DNA of 64,000 bases, taken from positions 32,345,455 through 32,409,454 of the forward strand of contig CM074180.1 in assembly GCA_037179385.1 (NCBI GenBank). Reading direction: 5' to 3'. This document shows positions 37,201-49,200 of the stretch, one piece after another. A program made the translations under genes and the position numbers. Source of the stretch: Holothuria scabra (lineage: Eukaryota; Echinodermata; Holothuroidea; Aspidochirotida; Holothuriidae). The notes below the pieces were generated by a model, which did not search any database, had not been told where the DNA came from, and saw only the letters and a program-made list of their open reading frames with translations. Positions within the stretch are counted from its first letter, which is position 1; every line of letters starts with the position of its first letter.

Positions 37201-40200
37201 GTTGACTGATATGGTGTGCATGCCTAATGTAAACATGATAGCAATATCTTCTACCGAGAGGGACATTAGTGAGTATTCTGACATCGAGAATATTAAAACT
37301 TAAGGATCGATTGCAAGAGATTCAGCCTAATATAAAACACGAGGGAGTAGTATTTTGGTATCGTATAGGTGTAGGTCGGGGAATGCTCTTTCCCAAATAC
37401 TGGCATAATGTACGAACACAAAATAGTTTGATACTGGCAAAATGTTCAACGAGCCAGAACGCAACTTTTGGTGATGTCTCCTGTCCATTTCCCATGGTGC
37501 AAGCTTGCCATATTTGTACTTTTATTTTTTAATTTTTGAATAAAAATAAATGCTTTATTTCTATTCATGAACAGTTTTACACTATTAGCAAAATCAAAAT
37601 ATGCTTAGCATCTCAATTGAAAATCAATGAATACAACATACAGGCACCCAAGTTTCTGAATAAATGTGCTTTTAAAAGTTGAGGGTTTTAACCTTAAGAG
37701 AACAAGCAATCAGTTTGACCTTCTACTTGTATAAATCTTTTAAATCTCTCTTTTTTGGACGAATAACTTTTTTCAATCTTACCATAAACAATTTTATGCC
37801 GTACTTCATATCCAACTTCCCATAACCGCAACATTTCATATGAATTAATAAGCTTATAAAGATTTTGAAAGAAAATTAACGTTCAGACATTTAATAGTAT
37901 ACAGAAACAGACTTGTTACATAATAAAAGTATGTAGAAAATAGGGATCATACAATATTGACAACGTTTTTATAACATAAAAAACCTTGCCCATTTGAAGG
38001 AACTTGAACAGCATTAATTCCATTCTGAACACACACGCATCTATCCAGAAGTACTAAGATTTTCATTCAATTATACATTACAGATAAATTTGTTTGTTTT
38101 TCACAAGGTAGTCACTTTATGGAACGGAAAATTACCGCATACCCAAAATTCATTACTTAAAGAAATCACAAGAATGACTGTCGAAGATTTTCAGTATAAA
38201 AAAGCTTGTTTTCCTTGGGCAAAAAATTGTTACAACCCTGAAAAAATATATATAGGCTACATATATACAGACAGAAGCTAAGGTAAGGTGAAAAAATAAA
38301 GTAATTACAAGTATTTACAGATGGATTCATGTAGCTTATAATTACAAAGCTAAGTTTTCTCTTTTTTTCCTTAAAGGAAGAACTTTATTAACATCTTCAA
38401 CATAAACAGTATATAGTATACAGGTTTAGTTGAATTATTAAATATAATATTAAAAGCTCTGTTTTTTTTCTTGGAAGGAAGAAATTTATTTACATCTTCA
38501 ACATACATATATATTCAATAAACAGGACTAGTTGCAAAAAAAGCTCAGTTTTGCCTGAAGGAAAAACTTTATTTCGATCCTGAACAAAAATACATATACT
38601 GTACAGATTTAATTTTTACGAATAAAATATATGCAAGTATTTACAGATTGGTCCATATAAATTACACACAGTTACAGGGGTAGCGCCAGCCAGCGGGGGG
38701 GGGGGGGGGGAGGGGCCGGGGGGGCGGGGGGCCATGCCCCCCCCCCCGTCGGGGAAGTTCGGCGATTTCGTCGGTAGGGCCTAAAAATAAAAAAAATAAT
38801 TATTTAATTGATTAATTAATTTAAATTAGTTTTCATTAATTAATTAATTAAAAAACTAAAAGGACTGAAGTTACCAGATGGGTGATCTTGAACACATTTT
38901 TTTGTTTTGCAGTGCTATTTTAAAGCATATTGGGAATCGAATTTCGATCACTTATTCTTAGCTCTGTTATACCTCATTCCATATGTACCTTAAGTGTTCT
39001 ATCTCATCCCCCGTCGGGGAAGGACGGCATTTTTTGCGGAAGGCCTGATGAAGAACGTAAAGGACTGAAGTTACTGGATGGGTGATTGTGAACTTTTTTT
39101 TCTTTATGATTTTTTGTTTTCGGTTGTAACCCTATTTTTGATGCATCGATTTTAAGCCCAGCACACACTACAGCTATATCGGATCGGATTACTATCCGAT
39201 TTCTGTCAGTTTTAGGTAAAATCTCCTCCATCCATTTTCGGAAAGAACCAAAAATTTGCCATCCTGTGTAAATTATACGACCGGTATGAGTGGAATACCG
39301 AAGTCAAATATATAGTACTTTTTTCGTGACGTCACATTGTCAAATAGCTTTTATCGAACTACGCGTATCCGATAAAAGTTGTCTGTGGATGTGGCGTCAC
39401 GGAATAATTGGTATAAGTTACTTGGAATTTCGTAGTCTACACTGGTTGGCAAATTTTTGTTTCTTTCCGACCAAAGATGAAGGAGATATTAATTAACCCT
39501 TACAAAAATCGGAGCGAAATCCGATCCGATATCGTTGTAGTGTGACCTGGCCTTTGATCGCTTTTAATCACTTCTTCCTAGTTCTGCTATCCCTCCTCCC
39601 ATCTTCAATACGTGCACGCAAGGTCATGCCCCCGTTGGGGAAGACTTCCTCCCCCCCCCCCTGTTGTTGAGAGAAAATTCAATTTCATCGGGGATCTTTT
39701 ATACACAGGTTCACGATAAAAAATGTGGGCCTGATAACTTCAGTCACCCCCGACGATCTTCTTGATTTTGCTCACTAGAAGACCATATTCTTCAAGGAAA
39801 CTGACAATTCCAAATTTTCCTTACAAAAACGGACAAGTGGTTTTTCATGCGCAGGCATTACCCAATGGTTTCTTTTCTAAAGTCCTCCCGACCCTCTGGC
39901 AAAGGTCCGTTCGACATGCATTGCCCAATGGTCTGCCATCTGGCCTGTCCCGACAACCGAATTCTAGAAACGGTAACGAAAATCGGCCAGGCCATTTTGG
40001 GCTCCACACAATGATAAACAGTGGCTTGAATATGTCTCCCCTTAAGTCTGACTGAAAATTTATTTCAAGCCACCTTGTAACATGACATTTTTTCAAATAC
40101 GTTGGAAGTAAGATCATTTTGTCTGGAGTTCGAGCAGTCACGAAGAAAATTTCATCTTTTTAGTGGATATTGCCATTGAATATAACAAAGAATTCTGGTA

Positions 40201-43200
40201 GAGTAAAAAAAAACAGTATGTTTTTGCATAGGTTCCCCCCGAAAAGAGACAAGTCCATTACATCTAATTGTAGCAGTACTGTACCTTTTATCCGGTAGTT
40301 TTCTGATCACTTACCAAGTTTTTTTTTCTGTTAAAGTGAAATTTCTATTTCAAAGGAAATCTCAAAATAAAGACTGCTCAAGTCTGGGAAATGCCATTTT
40401 CGGGTGTCTGTGGTGTTAGTTTTTTTAACAATTTTCTTTACGTTCCGCGAAAACTGATGGGTGGCCCTCCGCTTAGTGTTTTGGTCGAAAAAATTACTTA
40501 ACAGAACAATGCATGCTTGCATATTATTCTTCGCTTTGGGGCAGTATTATAAAGTGTAAATTTTATTGCGAAAGAAAGCTCAAAATAATGACTATATCGG
40601 TACTTTGTTTCTAGTTACCAGCCCGGTCGCGGGAATACCTTTTCCTACTTTCTGGAGGTTTTTCATTTTTCAAAAATATCTGTGCGCGCCACTTGTAGTT
40701 TTTCGGGCAATATTATATTTTTCGGACAAAAGAAAAACAAAACAATTCTGTCCCCTCCCAAACTGAAACACTCCCGTCGGCCTATGTCAGAACTTCCAAA
40801 ATTTTTGCAATAAAATAAGCTCTTAATTTTCAAATCTTGGTTCAAAAAAGGATAAAAAACTTTTCGAGAAAACTTTAAGTCTCGTCTTGAGATAGTACGT
40901 AGGACAAGAACGATTAAATGCATAACCCCAACAGAATTTCAGCTGTCGCGTGTGAAACGTTTTTGAATTTGTTCATATCAAGGATAGATTCTTCAATAAA
41001 TACCCCAAATTTTTAATTGTCATTACAAAAGCCAAATTTCTTTCAAAAAATAAACTTCAGATTTTAAGTGTTTGTTTAAAAAAGGCCAAAAATTTTGGCG
41101 CGCTGCGCGCGCATCAAATCTGTCAACTTACGTCACACTGGGTATGACCCATCGCCTTTGTCGGGGCCTTGAACTGCTGGCCCCCCTGTCGGGCAAATCC
41201 TGGCGCCACCCCTGCACAGTTACAAAAACATCATGAGGCCTATTAAAAGCTCGGTTTTGGATGAGGATGGGATCAAGTAAGGCAAACAATAAAATGAACG
41301 GAGATGGGATTCCAATCTACGCCAGTAGAAATAAAAGAAGAAGTCGACGAGGATGGGATTCGAACCCACGCGTGTAGAACACAATGGATTAGCAGTCCAT
41401 CGCCTTAACCACTCGGCCACCTCGTCTTTATTGCATCCGAAAGTTAGCACCTACTCCTTTTTGCCATCAGAACGAAAATGTTTAATTAAAGATGAATACA
41501 CTCCTTCTCATACGTTTTAACTAACTGACCAAGCGGAGTCACCTAATGTTTCTCATTCCTCAACACCCAACGGGGGAGGATGCTATGATCTTTGGGGGGG
41601 GGGGATGGGTGTGGTTCTCCAGTTTATATTACCCAACTTCACCTTCTGTTTGAAAGTTGATCAGATCGCTCTAAAAACACTAATATTTCATATTTTCCTC
41701 ACGTAAAAGCGTCAGCATTCTGTTTGTCTTATATAAAAAAAAAAGTTCAACTTATTCCTACTATAAACTCCAGTCGGGGAAAAGTACTACAACTCTTACT
41801 ATGAAACAATTACACTAACATGTCATAAACCATTCTCACCCCCCACCCAACACGACTATAACAAACAGTATTAAGATGAGTCTGCTTTATTTCTTTTCAG
41901 GTTTCTACGATGTAAACGCAACAAAGTGGGATCGTGCCTTTCACGTAACGGGATTAGAACACTGTGCGCTGACCATGGACTACTGGTGAGTGAATAATAT
42001 TCTGTGCTATAGGTAAGGACTTGTCAAGCAGTTTCATAGTTTGGTTTCGCCTATACCAACTGTTTGCCAGAGAGTCGGGAGGACTTTCGAAAACGGAAGG
42101 TTTGGATAATAAAATGATTGAGGACAAAATTGTTAAAGTACTACGCTTACCGTTTTTGAAATGAATGTTTGTGTACTTCTTTTTCTAAAGTCCTCCCGAT
42201 ACTGTGGTATTTAAGAGCCTTTCGGCAAAACTAAATTTTAAACTGCTTCCCGAAGAAGCTATAACTCACGTCCACTGAAGGACAACACTTGACCACACTG
42301 TTAAAATGGCTCGAAATCGCTGTAAATTTACAGAACAAAAAATAAAGAGAATCATAAAGATTACAGAGAAGTTCTGGTAAAAAGTTTCCAAAACTTTTCT
42401 GTAATCCTTATTTAGCTCTTTATTTGTTGTTCTGTAAATCGACCGCAATTTTTTACCGTGCAACCTCACGCCCCTCAGACAATTTAAATCTTTGGTATGT
42501 CATGTATGGCTCTATTCTAGACTGGATGAAAAAAACAGATACTACACATGATTTTAGCCCCCAAATATATACGTGTGCCTGTGTAAAATGGTGAAAATCC
42601 ATTACTATGGAATCCAAAATACTCCCAGGTTTGCATTGATGTTATATTACAAGTGAGAAAGAATCCTGTGGAGATAGGGAACAAATATATCGCCTCCCAT
42701 ACAATTTCTTTAAATGTCCCGGTCCTTAGATTTTTTTTACACATTAACCTTTGCCTCTAGTGCTCACCCCTCCCCTCGCACACATACGTGTTTGCGCCCT
42801 TGAATACAAATCTCCTCTGCTAATTTCCCATCGGTGACAAACTAAGTCGAGCAGGATGTGTTGAGAAAACTCCCTAACAACTTCCTTGTTTAAAGAGAGA
42901 ATGTCAATTTCCTTTCATCACATACAACCTTTTCAAATCCTGTAGTTTCATATTTGATGAATTCATAGACAAATCCCACCATCTGCAGACGTTCTGTTTT
43001 CTCTACCATTGAAGGTTTGATCCCAAAAACATGAACAGGGCGGTGCTTGTGTTTGGTGACGCAGGAGGCAATGTTGCTTGTTTCATCTTTACCGAAGCGC
43101 TAGGTGCGGCCCTCTTTGGTTCTCAAAACGCAAAGTCAGGTAAGATAAAGTTAAATAGCCCTGGGCATCAGTATGTGTGCAGTGAGCTCTCATTCTCTGG

Positions 43201-46200
43201 GCTGGGTTGAGCGATATATCGCCCGAAGATTTATTTATCTCTTATCATTTCCTTTCTCTCGTATTTAACAAAGAATATTTATACGGTTTCTCGGTGTATT
43301 AATTTCACGTTTTCCATCATTTCTTCTGAAGAAATTTAAAACAATTTCTTGGGGTGAAGTTACTAAATCTATGATAAAATTGATAATTACTATTCTTAAT
43401 CTTGTCTTCACAAAATGTTATTACGTTGAAACATGCAGTTTATCTTCGTTCGTTTGATTGACCAAACGAAATTTACATCTGAAAGGTAGTATTCTAGTAA
43501 TGAGACAACTCCACTGATACCAGACTAACTGTTGTGGCTAGGCTTGTACAGTACTTGTGCCGAAGCTAATGTAATATCTTGATTCGCGCTCTCTCTCACG
43601 TAAGAAACATGTTAGAAAAGAAACCATGTGGCGTCATAAAATTAACTTGGAATGTTAAAGCAAAACGAATCTTCTGTACTGATATCAGTGTTCAATATTG
43701 TTCTTGTATTGCCCGTTCATTGTTAAATCAGCGCACATTACCTCATATTGTTTTCGTTCCAATTTAAGTTGTGACGTCACATTGTTTTCAACATCTCAGT
43801 AAAGAAAACACCGCATTAACAAGCCATTCCTTACAATGGTGGTGAAACATCAAGAAATATTTTGTCTCAACTTTCTCTCACGACAGTTGGTTCTCGACGG
43901 GTCCCGTTTCCAGAAATTCTTAAAGGAAATATGAACGGCGTAAGGGCAATGAAGTTTGCAGTAAGTATAACATGTCGTGTTAACATAACCTTTAAATGAA
44001 ATTGAAGAAATAGAAAAAGCTGTACCCTAAAATAGATGGAACAGTCGGATTGGGTCTGAAGATAGTTCCCCCCCCCCCCACCCACCCACACACAAAAAGA
44101 AAATAGACCTATGATGACTTTTAAAATTGAAAGTTTTAAATTTTAATCTTTTCCTTCAAGCCCCTCCATGAAGACTGGGTTCGAAAGGTCAGATATATAC
44201 CAAACCTTAATTCTTTCGTGTCGTGTGCAACAACCAACGAGACATCGATCTACATAGGAGACCTCGATCGTAAAAAGTCGACGTCGTTTTTTAAAATCCG
44301 TAAAGGAATCGTCTGCTTTGACTACGACAAAGAGACAAATTGTATCGGTAAGTTGTAGTGTCAAACAAAGTTACAGTGAAGAGGAATGTGATTTAACTAA
44401 ATATGCGTATTTCAAAGCTTTAGTCAACTGTAATATTAGTTAGAGTGTTGTGCAAACTAAAGAGGCGTTTCATATGACGTCATAATACGCCCTCGCGACC
44501 GTGTTGGAGTACATTTTGGCAGTAGACCACACTCGACACACTTGCTCGTTGAATGTATTGCTGCAAAGAAGCCAAAACTGGTATAAGCAGATTACGTGCA
44601 GATATTGAATTATATATAATTATCCATGGTACAAATAGACAACATAGGTTAGGGGAAGCCCCCCCCCCCCCTCCGGCGAAGTGTGTGACAATTTTTTCCG
44701 TCACTTGGGTACGGATTCGTGTTTATCGGCTCTACTTATATCAACTTTATGAAACTACTGTTGACTTTTGGCGCAAATGAATGCACTAGGCTGGGGGTAT
44801 GAGCTGGTTAGCTGAAGGAGGCAATTCAGTGTTTGAATTACATAACTTAAGAATATTTTTAAAGTGTGGCACAGTATTCTTCCATACTTTCACTAGAACG
44901 AGCGTTTGGTCTAATGGTAAGAGCATACGCCTCTCACGCGGAAGGCCGGGGTTCTATTTCCAGGTCGATTCATACCAAAGACTCTGAAAAATGGAACCTA
45001 CTGCCGTTGTGCGTGATGCTCCGCATAAGTAATGGAGTAGAGAAAACAAGCAAGTGAGCCACAACTGGAAAAAAGGCTGTGGCCTGCTCGACTTGAACCA
45101 ATAGGTTGGAAACTGGGCCGTAAAACTTCATCTAACTATAACTAACTCCATACTATCACAACACCGTCTTATTGTTTCCAGTAACTGGAGGAATGGATCG
45201 TTCAGTGCGCATGTGGAACCCCTACGTCACTACCAAAGCTACGGCAGTCATGAAGGGCCATACGTCAGCCGTTACTCATATCGTTGTTAACAGTCACCAC
45301 GGACAGATAATCAGTGTTGGGAAAGACAAAGTAAGATTTTGATTTCTAAGGTTTTGAATTTCGTTTTCTTGATTTTCCGAAGTGATTACGGATGCTTATA
45401 AGTTGCTAGTAAACACAATAAACCTTGTAGTAATTTATTGATACAAAAATCTCCTATAATCCCCTTCTTCACATACTTCATTTTATAATTACACTTTCCT
45501 ATTACAAATAACTTTAATTGTCCTCATTTCTACCAACTGGTACTGAAGAAGTTGAAGTCAATGCTTTAAATCGATCGTTCTTTTATTTTCAAGAAAGCAC
45601 ACAAGACTGTTACCTCAAACAAAAATTGATGGTCATTGTTCTAGCCCACCTAACGAAAAAAATTGTAGCCTTATTTAAAACGGCGAATTCCTTACTTTTT
45701 TCGGAAAAAAGAAAGAAATTTTGAAAACTCAATGAGAGGTTGTAGCAATTAAGATTTGGTTTATATGCTAGCATGAAGAAACTGAAACAGCAGTGACCAA
45801 AAAAATGACCAAGCACAATAATAAGTTAGACAATTCATGATTTCAAAATTTAAGTGCACAACGCTTTTTTCGAAGGTGGCAGTGGTCTTCTCTTTTATTT
45901 TTTTTTTTTTTAATAATTTTGTCCAACTTGCCTTCCAACATTGTCATGTTTTGTTTCATCCAAACAGGGAATTAAAGTTTGGGACATGCGTGACCAAACT
46001 TGCCTGCAGAACATAAATCCTCGTAGTCTCAACCTCGGACCTCACCAGATCAGCACCGTGTGCTTTCACGCAAAGACCGGATCCCTGATTCTAGGATCGA
46101 ATCAGGTAAGAATTTGTAAATGTTTTTCTTCATTGATCAGCTACTTAATGCACTAGTGAGGATGATCCTCGGGGTCAGCAGGTCCGGTAATTTGCACAGG

Positions 46201-49200
46201 TAGAGTACATTCAAAGGTCAGCCGATGGGAGGGGCCTACAATTTTAGTAAATACTTAATGTTAATGGCCTCCCTAAAGTTTTATTTTTCATTTCTTCCTC
46301 TTTCTTTAGATCCCACTCGTTTGGAGGTACATTTCCTATAAATAGGTCCTGGTAGATAACAAATAGATAACTAGATAACAAAGATTTTTAGTCATTCAGG
46401 GTTTAGTAAGAAAAAAGAAAACAAAGAAAAGAAAAGAACAAATAATATTATATAATTACTTTTAATTTAAATAGCAACAAGGAGAACATTGTAACCAAGA
46501 ATTAAGTAAAAAACCCTCTCAATTATTATTGTAGTGCGCCGCACTACAATATTGGCATTTACAGGCCGACTGACAATTTCTTTTGTGAAGCCTGTTATGG
46601 CCCACAACTCAATTCCCTGCGCGTACCGTAACTTAGTTCGTACAAATATCCATGCTCTACCCTTTAACAATAGCAGTAAGTGCAATCTGTGGCCGTCTTT
46701 AAACAAAAATCAACTTCAGAAAAGCAAATACTACACTTACAAGGCTGATTTAAGGAGTTAGCTTCATGAAAGAGCATTGCGGATAAATTTCCAGAAAACG
46801 CGATGTAATGTGGTTCGGCCTTTTCACACTGAAGTGATAAGCCTGGAGAATCAATCGCTGCTTCCAAATTGGTATACGTAACACGGCGCCATTGCGTCCA
46901 CTATCGTTGAACAGTATCAAGACGTTATTGTACAGTATCTTCATCTAGCTACTACGGAGCAGGGTATTGCCAATTCCCTGTACGGAACGAATTGGCTTTA
47001 CTGCTTGTGCTGTAGTTCTATTATCATGCTTTATTTCAGTGGTAAAAGCAGAAGCTATTTTGACAGCAGTCTGACCGAAACGTTTTGACAGCATGCATGT
47101 AGCATGCATTGCGAATTAACGAAACACGGATGTTAAAACACACAGCGTCAACAGTTATTCGGCCTTCCACGAGTCAGTTGTCATATGCATGCAGCGGTGC
47201 AGTCAGAGAGCGTGAGAGGGCGTCATTATTTAACATAAAGAACGGTGAAAGAGGAGTCGAGAACCGATAAAACCATTTCAGGCAGGAGTAAACAACACAA
47301 CAGAGCATAACGTATGGCTAAGCAGGCTACTCAGCACGAGTCCTTGAACGGGACTATGCTTCGTCCACTTCATTTTACTCCACACTAGACTGTATACGGA
47401 GTAGGTCCTACCGTTAAGCGCAGTACACGGTCTTGTTCAAGGACTACTCAGCACTTGCTTCATTGTTGGCAAATATGCTTCAAAATAAAGCTAGTGACTG
47501 ACTATTAGCAAAGAAGGTCCGGATTTACTCCATCATTGGTTACTCTTCTATGATTTCTTTATGCGTCCAGCCAAGGAGCTGGGAGACAAGTGGTCCATCT
47601 TTGTACTATCAAGAAATAGGGTTGAGAGGAGTGGCCAAAAAGAAACAACATCCCCTCTTCCCGCCATGAACAAATCCTAAAGTTCAAATAAAAACTGGGC
47701 TACTGAACTAACTGAAAAGACATCTCTAACACGCACTACAATTCTGCGTATTTGCAAGCAAATGCAGTTCTAGTTACTCTTTTAGTATTGAGACAAGTAG
47801 GGGGCGCACTCTATACGTGTCTTTAGATATCGTTTCACATACCTACGTGAGTAGAAGAGAAATATACGTATTACGCAGCTGTAAAGATATGTACTTAAAT
47901 ATTTTTTTAGTGTATCGAATAAATTTGTGGTTTATCCCCACACCAAGATGCTCACTGTAACTCCATGGATTTGGTAGTCTCCATTTGACAAAATATCTTC
48001 AATTATCTAAACACCGTTTAGCAAGGACAACTGTTCTAGAAGTTATCAGCCTCCATATACAACGCTCTTTATATCTACTTCCCGTCTTGAAATATTTTTA
48101 TTCCCAGCTTGCTTTACTTGAACACAAATGGGAAGCAGAGAGCGAAGAGGATGAAGCCGTCTCTCATTCAAAGCCAGTGACATGCGCCCTCTATAACAGC
48201 CTATTTAACCAAGTTGTCAGTAGCTGTCATGATTCCGTGGTGAGCGTTTGGGACCTGGCGACTGGCAACAAGACCATCCAGTTCTCCAAGGCACATACGT
48301 ACATCGAGAAGGGCATCGAGAAGAGCGCTGAGATAACTGCCATGACCTTTGACCCGTCTTTGAGACGTCTCATTACAGGTGGACGAGATGGGACGGTCAA
48401 AGTATGGAATTTTAACAATGGGGCCTGCCTCCGAGAACTGGAAGTTTTTGACAATCTAGAGGTATTTGATTCCATCATATATTTAACTTAGGCGTATCTA
48501 TCATTTTATTGTGGTCTCAGGCAGGCCAGTTGCCAATAAAACCATATGTTGAGAGAGGAAGAACAAGTTACAAGGGGAAAAGTATTTTTTAGAAGCGATT
48601 TATTTTGAGAAAATCGAAAGTAAAAAGTTATTTTTGTTTTTTATTTTTTTTTTTTATAAAAGCTAAATGTCTTCCCCCACCCCCTGCCTACCAAGTGTAC
48701 GAATCGAGCGGTATAAAGATGTGAAGTCAATTGGCTCCATACACTCGTATGCTCGTCTGGGGAAACAAAGTTTATGTTTAGAGGATCGCAGTCACAGATC
48801 ACAGTTTGGTGTCTATGTTAATAAATTCAAAGCGGAGTTGCAGTGCATGTATCAACCTGGGGAAGAGGAATGCCAAAGTTGCCAGAGCCCGATTGAGAAA
48901 TAAAAAATTACTGCAGTTACAATTTGTTTTTAAAATGATCACTTTGCAAAATCTATTGGCTAGAAGCAACTAAACACTTTTTCAGATTTGCAGATTTCTG
49001 GAAACAACGATGTTATAGTAATATTTTGACTTAAGACTATTTCATTTCTATTGCAATTATTTAGATCACAGGAGTAGTGTGCCCGAAACAACGAATTGTG
49101 ACCACGGGGTGGAATAGAAGAATTGCCACATACATGTAAGTAAAACTCGATCACAGCCTTGACAAATAAGAATAAAACCACTTGCAAATCTATGTAACTG

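Larger units (their letters stand above)
38675..41214. mobile_element. hAT-like non-autonomous element, 2.54 kb, perfect 8-bp TSD
   Basis: The termini CAGGGGTAGCGCCAG and CTGGCGCCACCCCTG are inverted repeats with one mismatch. The flanks CACAGTTA (38667-38674) and CACAGTTA (41215-41222) are an exact 8-bp target duplication, as expected for hAT. No transposase frame is visible. Inside are a G16 run, a partly duplicated block of about 270 bp with CCCCGTCGGGGAAG, a nested TTAA-type MITE, a truncated SINE and GC palindromes. It fills much of the intron between exons 7 and 8. Confidence 0.85.

Noticed and set aside
43867..43960. Alternative reading of exon 10 as LVLDGSRFQKFLKG
   Set aside because: The frame is open but does not match the carried base from exon 9; the GSRRVPFPEILKG frame joins both neighbours in phase.
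44900..44965. A tRNA-Glu/Val-like gene
   Set aside because: Same reasoning: a tRNA-derived SINE head with 12/13 TSD, no closed acceptor stem.
47985..48107. Upstream extension of exon 14 using the ATG at 47985
   Set aside because: The frame is open, but the TTCCCAG acceptor at 48101-48107 fits the previous exon's phase and the extension does not resemble WD40 sequence.
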